This document shows, one piece after another, positions 35,261-46,300 of a DNA stretch of 64,000 nucleotides. This DNA is from Rhabdornis inornatus. Lineage: Eukaryota; Chordata; Aves; Passeriformes; Rhabdornithidae. The notes below the pieces were generated by a model that saw only the letters and a program-made list of their open reading frames with translations, had not been told where the DNA came from and did not search any database. A program made the translations under genes and the position numbers. Within the stretch, counting starts at the first letter, position 1, and every line of letters begins with the position of its first letter. Location: positions 620,001 through 684,000 of the forward strand of contig VWZS01000159.1 of the NCBI GenBank assembly GCA_013397075.1. Direction: 5' to 3'.

Positions 35261-37850
35261 GTAAGTTAATGTATCTGTCATACCAAACTCCATAATGTGT
35301 CAGACAGCTGCACTAACCTCAGCTGCTCCAGAGTTTCAGAACCTGGATGGATCCCATTATCCAGTCCTACAGGAGGGAAAAATTGTATTCAGGGAATCTT
35401 TTCACCTCAGAGATGCTGGTGGGGAAGGAGGAGAGTTCTTTTCTGGAAGAGTTAGTGGATGCGTGAGGAATACCAAACTCGAATCTGAGGGTGTTTGTAC
35501 AGTGTTTGCATTTCCTTGAGAGACTCAATTAAGTGCATATCTCAATGTTATGAAGAAGAAAAGGTAAGATTTTTAATCTGCTTTGGGATTTAGACAAAAA
35601 GAGGTACAAAACTCAAGTTCTGGCTAGAATAAAGTACCTCAGATGTACATGCAAGGGAAAACCACATACAAAGCAGCTCAAACTTTGTACTAATGACCTG
35701 CAGAGAAATCTGCTGCCTGTCTTATATATGTCTATATGTTAACAGCTTGACATTTGTTTGCCTTATGAGTTAATACAAGGCAATTTGTGAAATTATCAGC
35801 TAGTGCAGTTGCATACAAACAAGTTTCAAGGTATAAAAGCCCTTACTCTTTGTCTGATATAAAAGTAACCGTTGTCAAAATGAAATGGCAGCTTATGTCA
35901 CCCTTATCTAGGTGTCCTGTTTAGAAATGAGGAAAAGGGTAGAGGTGACTGGGCCCCTCCTTCAAAGAGGGGGGAAAGGAGAGGGAAACATATTTTCTGT
36001 GGAATATGAGACATCTCTAATATACTTCTACCAAGTATATAATTCATAGATCAGTAAACTATAAACTGTTAGTTGCTAGGATCATATTTGAAGTGTTTTG
36101 TAAGTTCCCGCCCAGGAATCAGTTCAGGGAAGTCAGAGGTGAAGTGCTTTGTGATAAATCAAAGTACCTTAAGCAATTGCTTTTGTCGTTTGTCAGTTTT
36201 CCCTGTGTTTTCAATGAAGTGCTTAGAAAGAAATTGTATTTGTGCAGTTACTTTTTGTTGCTTTATATCCCCTTGAGAGAACTATATGAAGGGTAATAAA
36301 TACATTAAAGAACTAAAACAACTGTTGATAAGGAATTTCGGTTAGTCGGATACTTGGTGTGTTTTATAGTTACCCGTAACAGCTTTGGGGCTCCAACATC
36401 AATGCCTGTTAATCAGTTACCAGATGGTTTGCATTCAGTAGCTAAAGATTTTTTTTTTTTTTAATATCTAAGCTTTATCTTTAAGCTATTGATTCACTGA
36501 GCTGCTCTTGATGAATTTTGATCATTGGTGAAGCTGGACATGGAGTCTGTGAGACAGGTTTAAATTCAATTGCATGCCAGTATTGACCTTCACTCTAAGA
36601 GACTGGAAAATCTGGTTTTTCAGATTGCATTTTTTGGTCTGACTTCAGCAAATTAGTGAAGTTGACCTCTGCTAATTCTTAGAGGAGTTTCTCCTACAGC
36701 TCTGAAGGCAAACTAAGCTCCTCTGCAGATGTCTCCTATATACTTTGCTTTGGTATGACATCTACAGCATTCTTGTCTGTAGGTGACTCGTGAGCAGAAA
36801 TGATGGCAGGCACTAGGCAATGTGCAATTTGTACTCCTGAGTTTTTTTGATAATGACTCTCTGCTTGTTCCATGTTTGGAACCTAAACCTGTGGAGACCT
36901 TGTGGCTCCCATGTGCGATGAGAACACTGAGAGCTGAGAACTTGTGTAAACCTCTGAAACCCTCCTGTTACCAATGAATTCCAGAGTCAGAAGCTTTGAC
37001 ACTTTTAAGTAATTGTGTTTCCAAGTGGAAAGAAAACACAAATCTCTGGTTCCATGGTACCTTCAATGCAGTCCATGACACTTATTTTGCCCTTATATTG
37101 GGTATCTCAGACCACAGATATACAGCTGGATTGTAGATATAGTTTTTGTCTGATCATAAAAATTTGTTTTCCTCTTTTTATGAAACTCCTGCCAGACTCT
37201 TCCAGACTCAGTTGTGTCTAGTCTTTGGAACAAATTCATTATCAATTAATTTCTTAGACTGGACTAGGGGGTTTCCTGAAAGTATAGTTTTGTATAAGAG
37301 GGAACTATTCTTTTTCAGCCTAGCACATTCATAAATGCCTTTTAGCCATATGACCACAGAGGGTGCTGAATATCCTTTAGGATATCTAAGTTTGAAAACT
37401 AGCCCTATACAACCAGCTACTTGTAAGTACCTAGTGTTGTGTCCATAGAAAACTGATGTCTGTGGTCAGCCTTTTCTCAGCATATAGACAGTAAGATCTG
37501 AATCATTCAGTTTCACAGAATCATTTCAGTGACACAGCCAATAAAGGGCAAAATAAGTGTTGTGGATTGCACAGGAGGTATGTCATTATTATTTATTATC
37601 AACAATTTGTTAAATGTACACAATTATTTATTGCTACTTTATGTTGCTTAGTACTCTCTGTACTGTCACTAATTTGGCAGAGCAACTCTATACAAATAAA
37701 GAGTTTTACTGAGCAGACACAAAGCCAGATCTGTTCTCTGTTAACTGTTGAAGTGCCTTTCAGTTAGCTGATTTCTACACAGATAAGAATTTGTTTGCGT
37801 GGCTTTGTGATCCTGTTACAAATTGTTTCATAAAATCTTTCATGTTTCAG
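35261..37850 (+). other. Claudin intron 3
   Basis: About 2.6 kb of unique AT-rich DNA between exons 3 and 4. The small open frames have no family resemblance. Nothing else was recognised; the neighbouring 1.36-kb intron 4 (37,962-39,318) is similar. Confidence 0.5.
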
Positions 37851-37961
37851 GTATGAACTAGGAGAAGCTCTGTACTTAGGCTGGGCTGGATCTGTCCTTT
37901 ATATACTTGGTGGGATCTTACTGACCTGTTCGTGCAGAGGGAAGGAAAAGCAGAATTACAG
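37851..37961 (+). CDS. Claudin exon 4 (TM4)
   Basis: A 111-base exon after CATGTTTCAG. It reads YELGEALYLGWAGSVLYILG and GILLTCSCRGKEKQNY, the fourth membrane helix and the start of the cytoplasmic tail with its juxtamembrane cysteines, which are often palmitoylated in claudins. Donor GTAATC. Confidence 0.95.
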
Positions 37962-39318
37962 GTAATCTTGGATTTGTTAGGTGAAGTAGTAGTTGTCAAT
38001 CACATACCACATTCCATCTATGCACTATTCTGTCTCTCACCCCTTGGTATAAATATGTATAAATTACAAACAGTGCTATGGCATGTTACAGACTGGTGGT
38101 GGCAGGGGATGCTGTACCAAACACTTGTACCTCCCAGACAGGGTACTCGATGCATCACCATCAGCAGTCACCTCTAACTTGTATTTGGTAATTCTGGGCA
38201 CTGCTGGCAGTGAAAATGTGCAGTGAAAGAGCAAACTGTCACCAAAAGAAAAGTATATAAAACCCCATAATGTATTACAATCCAGTTTCTCTGCAGTACT
38301 CACTGTGAGTAAAATAATCAAACACTGTTCAATTTGCAGAAAGTGTAAAGGCATTTCCCAAAGCACATGGAATTGATCACTAGAAACATGGTTTTTTTCT
38401 TGTTCTTTATGGAAATGTCTTGTCGCACATCAGATCAGAAAAGGTGAGATTTCTGGCCTCAATATTTAACCTTCCCTACATTTTTGTTTCAGTCTTAAAT
38501 TTTGACACATACAGAAGGCCTCTTTTTGAAGGAGAGGGATGAAATAGGTAGAAATGGCAGAGGTCCATGTCTACCAGAACTCAAATAGCTTGGAGATTGT
38601 ACTAGATAAGCTTGAGAGGATTATAATGTGCAAGGAAGAAGCATATTCACTGTTGGTGTATTTAATCTTAGGAAAGTTATATCAAAATGTAGTGAGTGTT
38701 CCTCTGATACTCCATTGCCTAATCTGAAATCATTCCAGTTTTATGGCAATATTTCATGAACCACGTTGGACTTTAGATCTTGCTCACCTTACTTTGATAC
38801 AAAGTACCAAATGCCCTGAAATGTCCTGAAAATCAGGTAAAACTGAATACCTGAAATAGAAGTTCAATGTGATGAATGACTATTGAAGGGGTTGGGTGAA
38901 GATACTTCTGTTTTCTTTCTTTGTCATCTTGATTCCTGTATTAGAATCTGCAGCTTGTACAAAGGTGCTGAGGGCTTCTACTTTAGGGCCTTGACTGAAA
39001 CGCCTCGAGGAAGAGCACATGAGAGTTAGGAATTGTCTTGGTTTAGGGCAAATTTGGGAGGAAACTTTCAAAGGCGTTACATTGCCAGAGTGTGGTTGAG
39101 GTTGAGAGAGATGGGCTGTGCAGCCCATCAGGGACCCCATCTATTCCTCCCTTAGCTACCAGAACAATGAGAACAGGAGGCCTCTAATTTCTGCCCTGTT
39201 GTGTGAACGTGCTATCGGTGGGTGGGCTACAAAGCTAACTGAGTAACTTCTAAGTATCTGAAACCATGGGCATGTGTCTAATACTGATTATTTTGTATTT
39301 TTTTTTCTTGATTTACAG

Positions 39319-39418
39319 TCCTAAAAAATATACATATTCAGCAGCCCAGGCAGCTTCTCAGCCACACAGGTACCCCAGGAACTCTGAGACCATCATAAGC
39401 AACAAGGAGTATGTCTGA
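39319..39418 (+). CDS. Claudin exon 5 (cytoplasmic tail, stop)
   Basis: After TGATTTACAG the exon reads PKKYTYSAAQAASQPHRYPR and ends SNKEYV with the stop at 39,416-39,418. The final YV is the PDZ-binding motif that links claudins to ZO proteins at tight junctions. The total coding length of 675 bases with exon 1b (678 with exon 1a) is a multiple of three in both cases, which supports the whole model. Confidence 0.94.
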
Positions 39419-39830
39419 GCTTCCATTCTGCGTCAGTAGCGTTAGTGGGTTATGAACTCAAATAAGGAAGCAAACTACTTCTTTGTTCTGGTTCCAAGTT
39501 GCAATCATATGCCTTAATTTGGAGCAGAACCAGGAGGAGATATGGCTTTCAATGTAAATAGGAATGTAAAAAGCTTTCTACAGAAGATGCCGTGATGTGA
39601 AATGCTGTGGCATGAAGGTTTTCTGCATGCTGAGAAGCCTGGTAAAATTTAACCAGAGCGCAGTATATGCTGACACTCAAGAGCAATGGTTTCTATTTCA
39701 GCTGACTCAAACATGTGGAACTGATAGCTGTATCTGACTGCAAGTTCATATGCCTCACAGTTAGAAATATGTTGTGTTTTCATTAATGTTTAGCTTCCTT
39801 CTTTTTTAGCAGCCTAAGCTTTTGACAAGA

Positions 39831-39836
39831 AATAAA
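39831..39836 (+). terminator. Claudin polyadenylation signal
   Basis: A canonical AATAAA lies 413 bases after the claudin stop codon, in an AT-rich 3' UTR, and is followed by a TG-containing stretch. Another AATAAA lies about 55 bases further on. Confidence 0.6.
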
Positions 39837-39840
39837 CTTT

Positions 39841-41375
39841 GTTCCACAGACTGAAACAGATTTTTTTTACGAGTGGAATCCTCTAATAAAGATGTTATAC
39901 TGAAATTCTTATTATATATGATAGTCAAGGTTTATAAAAGCTACAAAAATTTTTCTAGCAACCACCCACCTTCAAATTTGTAGATGTGCCACAAATTTCT
40001 TGTTGGCTGTAATGCAGATACAGAAGATAAACAATACAGAATGAACAAAACATAGCTGGGAGTGGAGAAAGCATCTGGTGTGAAAATGCCTTGTGGTAAC
40101 TAAGAAAATGATAGCCTGATTTTTTTATTTTTATTTCTATGGTTTCAGCTTTTAAAATGACACTACTTTGAGCAGCCTTTAACTTTGGGAACTTTTACTG
40201 CATCTGAATTGTCTAATTCATATAATTCCCCAGTGGTTTTATTTTCTGCCATTGTTCTATCATTAGAATTTCTGCCTTGAACTACTCCACTGCTGGGAGC
40301 ATATGTTTACACCTTGTGTGAGCACTTAGGCAGATGGCAGTGAGCTAACTTTACTTCATATTTATGCTTTCAGCGAAGTGGAATGGAATTTCACCCTGCA
40401 GGTTCTCAGGTTCCATAACTTGTCCCTTTTAAATTACAAATGTATTCATACAGTTTGACAAAACTCTGTTTTGAATGGCTGATGATAAACACATAGCAGT
40501 CTAATCTGGAAGTTTCATGCTCAACAGATAATTTCAGAGGGCAACCTGCAAGCAGTCTCAGCAGAAATTATTTAGCCATGTTGCTTACATGCAGGACTGA
40601 CTTGTAAACTGACACATTAAGGCATTAACTGGGCACTGTTAGACTTAGTAAGTAAACCAAAAAGGATTTTAGCTGATTACTTCTAGATTGCCAGTGTTGT
40701 CTTCTTCCCTCCACTACCATCTGCAGTTTTTAAAGCCATTCCTTTGGTGTTTTGGAGAATAATTTCAAAAGCTGAAAAGACACTTAGCCTGCATGGTGGG
40801 AGCTAAACTCGTTACCACCATCTGCATATTCTGTCCTCTGGATTTGTAGGTAGTTTGTGAAGGTACTTTGTTCTAGTTGAACATAGGGAAAATCACAGAG
40901 ATAAAGCATCAGCCACTGTCAGTTTCCCACCAAAGGTTGTGTCAGCTCACTAACATGAATTATGATCCAATAGGTGAGAGAGAAATTCAAAACTTCCTTG
41001 GTCTGGCATCATGTCTTCTAATGGCATCACTGGGAAGTTTAATTAAAAAACAGGAATAAAATCTCAGTGTGGTAGCTCCTTCCTTTGTTCAGTAAATCGT
41101 TACCATATTCAGTGTCATTCAGGGGAAAGTAACTGCTGAAGATTCCATGCCTTTCTCTGGTTTGTTTACAGTCCTTCCAACCATTTTCTCTTTCTGCTGT
41201 TATTTCTTGCTTATCTGCTCTGTTTCCATGCATTACCAACAGAAATGCTCTGAATGAATTTAATGAACCATCAACTCAGTTATGGGTGTAAAGTGCTTTA
41301 TATACAGATGATTTAGGAAGTGATTTTTTTCCTTTTTTTCAAAGTCTGTAGCAGGTCACTTTCTTGAAAGTATCT
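39841..41375. other. Intergenic region between the claudin and DUSP28 3' ends
   Basis: The two genes converge here. The left part is claudin 3' flank and the right part should hold the DUSP28 3' UTR. A plus-strand TTTAAT at 41,259-41,264 reads ATTAAA on the DUSP28 strand, about 110 bases after its stop, and is a possible polyadenylation signal. No other feature was recognised. Confidence 0.45.
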
Positions 41376-41510
41376 TCACACATTGCTATTTTTAAGTCCT
41401 TTGCTCAGCAGAGCAGTCTGCTTTGGTATCTGCAAATCTTCTTCATATCTCTGCAGCTGAGACCAAAATCCTGCATTTGGTTCTGCTACGGGTCTGGCAG
41501 TTTTCACAAC
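41376..41510 (-). CDS. DUSP28: DUSP28 exon 2
   Basis: The exon follows acceptor TTCTCTAG and reads VVKTARPVAEPNAGFWSQLQ, then RYEEDLQIPKQTALLSKGLK and NSNV before the stop at 41,376-41,378. The segment VK.ARPVAEPN.GFWSQLQ.YEE is the conserved C-terminal helix region of DUSP28. It joins exon 1 in phase 0. The tail after YEE is shorter than in human. Confidence 0.93.
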   Translation of the reverse strand, partial: VVKTARPVAEPNAGFWSQLQRYEEDLQIPKQTALLSKGLKNSNV

Positions 41511-42416
41511 CTAGAGAACAGGAGAGACATGGTAGAAGCAAGGTATCCTGCACTTGTGGGAGTCACGCAGATGAATTTTGAACTTAAAATTTTGAGCAGA
41601 TTTACTTTGGTTTTGATTTGGCTACAGAGTAACAAACAGCTATTTTGGTGAGCTGACTTCACTCTGTGCTTGCTAGGAGCTGGCTCATGGGCCCGGTTAC
41701 AGAACAGGTTCATGGGCAGGACATGAGACAGAGCTGTTGATTTGCTGCAAACGGGAAAGTCTATCACCAAGTGCAGTGACACTGCTCATGCTTAAAATGA
41801 TAGTGTGAAACTTGGTCACTCTCTGCACACCTCAGTCTAAATTAAGCAAATTTGCTATATAAGGTGATACAAATGGGTGAAGACTAAAAACCCATCGAGC
41901 ACAAGTAGTTTGTATTGGATTGGTTTCCTAGGAAACCTAACATGTGATTGCTGATAGCAATATAGCTGTGGCTGATAGCCAGCAAGTCCCTGGGCATTCA
42001 GCAGCCCTAATAGGATGTTTCTTTGCTGTGTGGAGTTGTCACATACGAGCAAACCCTGCATAACAGTTTCTGCACCCACTCACTTTATGTCTGTCTTCAT
42101 TTATCATGACTGTGCCAATGATAGAAAAAATGTTCACTAAGCAACCAGCTTTGTATGTTTGCTACCTGTGCTTAAAGTTTATTTGTATTTGTATTTATGT
42201 TCATCCTAGAAACCCCACACTGAAAACTTATTAGACCAAACTGGGAATGAAAAAACTTACAGAGAACCGTTTGTTCAAATGTGGAATCTCTGTAACTGGT
42301 GATGGGCCGGTGAAAGCACCAAAATAATTCTACAAGAAATCATCATTACTCATAAGAAGCATTGTATTTGTTCCCCAAAAGAGCTGTAAACATGAATCTG
42401 GATGTAGGCACATTAC

Positions 42417-42764
42417 CTCAAAGGCGTCCTTGAGCGGGAGCTGCCGGTGTCTCATGAGATAAGCCGTGCAGATGGCAGCGGAGCGGCTGCGGCCGTTCTT
42501 GCAGTACACCAGGCACCTGCCCCCGGCCCGCACGGCCTCCTCGATGGCGGCTCCGCAGGGCTCGAAGTGCCGGTACAGATCCTCGGCCGGGTCATCCAGC
42601 ACGGGCACGCGGATGCCGCGGACGCTCGGCAGGCCGGGGAACGGCTGCTGCCGGGTGACATTGACGCAGAAGGTGACCCCCTCCCGCGCCAGCAGCTCCT
42701 CGTCGCACGCTGCCCTGGCCGTGCCCAGGAGCAGCGAGGCCGTGACCTGGCAGAGCTGCAGCAT
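42417..42764 (-). CDS. DUSP28: DUSP28 exon 1, atypical dual-specificity phosphatase
   Basis: The ATG at 42,762-42,764 opens 116 codons ended by donor GTAATG. The frame holds LLLGTARAAC, the CVNVTRQQP strand, the acid-loop region VPVLDDPAEDL (about 54-63) and the active-site loop LVYCKNGRSRSAAICTAYLM. C88 and R94 form the CX5R signature. The residue before the cysteine is Tyr87 instead of the usual His; human DUSP28 has the same change and is known for weak catalytic activity, so this is a family trait. Complete protein 160 residues, slightly shorter than human. The gene lies between the claudin and GPC1; in human DUSP28 also lies close to GPC1. Confidence 0.96.
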
Positions 42765-42910
42765 CGGCGGACTCGGGGCACCCCCGGGCCCGCCGCGCCC
42801 CGGCCGCCGTGCGGGGCTCCCAGCGCCGGCACCGCCCGCAGCCCCCCGCGCTCTGCTGTATTTATCCGCTCCGTACGGGCTGCGGCTTCAGGCTTTTAGG
42901 TGGTCCTAGT
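42430..42910. promoter_or_regulatory. DUSP28: CpG island at the DUSP28 promoter
   Basis: A CG-dense block covers DUSP28 exon 1 and about 150 bases upstream, with AT-richer DNA on both sides. A stretch tgctgtatttatccgctcc lies about 90 bases upstream of the ATG. Long open frames on the opposite strand here reflect the high GC content and are not supported as genes. Confidence 0.75.
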
Positions 42911-43094
42911 GCCGCCTGCGTGCCGAGAGCTGCGCTTGGAAAGCTGAAAGCACTTTCAGAGCCCACAGCTCAGTTGTAAAGCCAGTGGATTCGTAGAGTC
43001 GCTATCCCCAGAGCAGCTGCCAACCTGCTGTCTTCTGCGCGGGAATGCTGCTGCTGCGGGCGGTGCTGCTGGTGCAGTGATGCAACGCTGAAGT

Positions 43095-43360
43095 TGTGTC
43101 AGGGCAGGTTTAGGTTGGATATTAGAAAAAGATTCTTCACCCAGACAGTTGTGCACTGAACAGCCTCTCCAGGGCAGTGGGCACAGCACCAAGCCTGAGA
43201 GAGACCAAGAAGTGTTTGGACAGTACTCTTGGGCACATGGTGTGACTCTTGGGGATGTTCTGTGCAGGACCAGGAGTTGGACCCCATCATCCTTGTGACC
43301 CTTCCAACTCAGCACTGGAAGGTCATTGCATTCATCAGTTGTGATTCTGTGATTGATCTG
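43095..43360 (+). mobile_element. CR1 LINE 3' tail fragment
   Basis: The phrases ggcaggtttaggttggatat, tagaaaaagattcttcaccc, agagaccaagaagtgtttgg and gttggaccccatcatccttg are classic CR1 3'-end sequence. The end (ttgtgattctgtgattgatc) has two units of the terminal repeat. Confidence 0.92.
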
Positions 43361-46300
43361 ATCTTCTCCAGAGCATCTCAGCGCCCCTTGCCAGAACAAA
43401 AGCATCTTTTGAGTGTCCGGAAAATGATTTACTAGACTGGCCAGATAGCATAGTGCTGATCATTCTGGCCTTCAGTAGAATTACTGTTGTGCTGCCAGGG
43501 TAGAGAGCATCTTACACCAGAGAGTGCTGACATGTTTTGAACTGCACAGGACGCGTGGGGAAGGGCCAAGCCCAGCCATGTCAAGGTCACATTGGCCAGT
43601 TCTGGGTAGGTGCTGCAGGGCTGGTCACAGGTGCCGGCTGTTTCCTGGAGGCTGAGCTGCTTCAACCCTTCCCTTTCAGGCAAAACAGGAGTATTTGACT
43701 GATACTTGCTGCTGACACAAAAATAAACCTGAACCGTTGCAGCAGCAGAGCACAGATTGCTGTGCTGGTGTGAAATGCAGTGCCACCCCTTGAGGAATTA
43801 GAAGTGAGGTACAAGGATGAGCTTTTATTTGACCATGGAGGAAGAAGAACTCGACCTGCCACACACCTGCCATCATTTGTGTCAATAGCAGCCTGTCAGT
43901 GAGATGTTGGCTCTGGGGCCAAAGGCTCTCTCACATGAGCACAAGAGCATGGTGTCCCCTCCTGTTTAACCAGCACATGCCTCAGCTCCCACATGTGGGC
44001 TTATTCGTCTGACCCCTGTGCTCAGGGCAAGTGGCTCAGGGCCCCAGAAGGTGTGGTTCAGGCTGGGATCCTGCAGCTGGAAAGGAGAAAACTCAATGGG
44101 AGACCCCTGATGCTGCCCACCCCCAGTGTGGCACAGGAGTGCTCCTGGATTCCTCCACAGCCACTCTTTCCAGGGATTTTGGACCTTCCCTGGCAGTAGC
44201 TGTTGTCCAATTTAGCATTTCCACGGCACACCCCTTATTCCCAGGCCATGATGCTGGCATGCAGACAAGGAGTCTTTCTGCAATCACTGCCAGGGACTTC
44301 TCTGTGGGACAGGCACATGTCAATTCCCCACACTGTGGAAAAGAGCCAGCTGCTGCCCTACCTTCCTCTGACAGAGGCTCATCCTTCTCCTGCCTATACT
44401 CATCAGTGGCTTTCTCGGGCCCTTGCAGAGAGTCCCTGGGTGGTGCTTTGTGGGCACACTCTTACCAAAACCATGATCTTTATTTCGCATGGCATCACAC
44501 TTGCTGTGCCAGGAACTCTCCACTGATCTGTGTGGATGGCAGCAGCCCATCAGATTGCTCTGGGATTTGCCAGACAAGCCTGGTGTGAGTTACTGGTTTA
44601 CCAGTTCCTGCAGCTCATCCCAGCACTGGTCCAGGCGTTGCCCAGGTGACACCATCTCAGGGCACCATTCTTGTCACTTCAGCACCAGCAAATGCCACTG
44701 CGGCTGCACCTGAGCTCCCTCTCTCTGAGGCTGTGGATGTTTATCCTGCCTGCAGCTGACATAAGGATGGTCATTCCTGCCAGAAAGGTGGTCCCTTCCC
44801 ACCAGCCTGCCCTGCACCGTGTCTCTGTGCAGAGGAGGAGTTAGGAACAGCGCAGCTGGCACTACACACAGAGTAATGTACAAGTTAAACACAAGTGCCA
44901 TCTTCTGGCAGTGAAGCCACTTGCTGCCTCTGTAAGAAGAGGGTCGAACTGCAGGGTAAGAGCCTCACCCCCTCGTTAGAAAAGGTCTGATGTCTCAGTC
45001 CAGATTTTGCTGGGGTATTTCTGGTCTTGGTGGCACTGCCAGTTGGGGTATGGTGCCAACAACCCCAGTCCCAATGGCTGTCTCCTGTCCTCCTGCCATG
45101 CACCTGCAAAGTGCCTGGCCCCACTGTCTTGGTGAGCTCCCAGTATGTGCTGGGCTGCTGCTGGAGCCCTTGAAGCCTTCCATGCTCAGGGAAGCAGTGA
45201 TGTGTGGCTGCAGGGGAGTGGGAGCTGAGCTTTTACCATGTCCTACACCTCCTGCAAGCTCTTAGCAGTGAATTTGCAAACATGCAGTGTTCAGTGACAT
45301 TATGAACTGCAGAAATGTTTTCAGACACCTTTAGTAAACAACAAGCTGTAAGAGGCTGTTATTTCAGATCATAATTAGACACCGAGGAGGCAAAGCAGGT
45401 GACTGGTGTGCACAAAACTTCTCCAAGGAGAAGACCTATCTTTTTGCACTTGTCTCTATTTATATAAATATGTGCATATGATGCAAATAGCTGTAGCTGC
45501 AGAAGAGGAACTTAAATAAATACCTACTCACTCAAGGGTATCAGTCAGTTTATTAAATTTAGCTGATATTTGCTTCCAGGCAGAAGGATACACTTTTAGT
45601 AGTTTTCAGTTACCAAGTCTCTCTTAGACATTTCATGAGCAGCTTCCAACACGTCACCTTGACAGCTGCATTCACCCACTTCTGGAAGGGGACAAAGCTG
45701 AAGCACAAATCTTTCTGCTGCACCAGTTCAGCCTCAAGCACATGCTGGAGAGCAAACATCCCCTCGCTGCTTTGATTGCTGTGAGCCCATCCAACAGCAA
45801 CACTGGTGCAAAGCCATGGTCTGTAATTACCACAACACTTTGTAATGATGAATACCAAGGGCTTTTCTGATTTTTATACTGTTATGCCATGACTTTCTGT
45901 GCTTCTAGATGAGAAAGAGACAACTTAGGATCCTCACTTTGATGACTCAAGCCAGGCCCACCTTGTTCCCACAAACACACATCCATAGAACCCAGCAGCT
46001 GCTCCTCTGAATGGTACAGGAATGCAGGCAAATCCCTAGTGCCAACACTGGCATCAGCCCATTACACACTTTCCACATGAAATGAATGGTTTCATTCCTC
46101 AGGGCTCCTGACCTGGCCTTTATCTGTGCTTTAACAAGGGAAAAAGAAAGAAAATGCCTCGGCTTAAATGGAGAAGAAATAATTGCCCTGTAAATACAGA
46201 TTTGTCTCCAGCCTTTTTATTTATACAAGGATTCAAAGAACATATTTCAACTTTAGATAAACAGTGCAAGAGAGTTACAAGTACCTTGGTAACAGAAAGA

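Noticed and set aside
42447..42909. Plus-strand frames of about 150 codons opposite DUSP28 exon 1
   Set aside because: They are antisense shadows of a GC-rich coding exon with no family resemblance.
45610..45858. Minus-strand 82-codon frame between DUSP28 and GPC1
   Set aside because: Considered as a possible exon of a neighbouring 2q37 gene such as an aquaporin or ANKMY1, but no motif matched.
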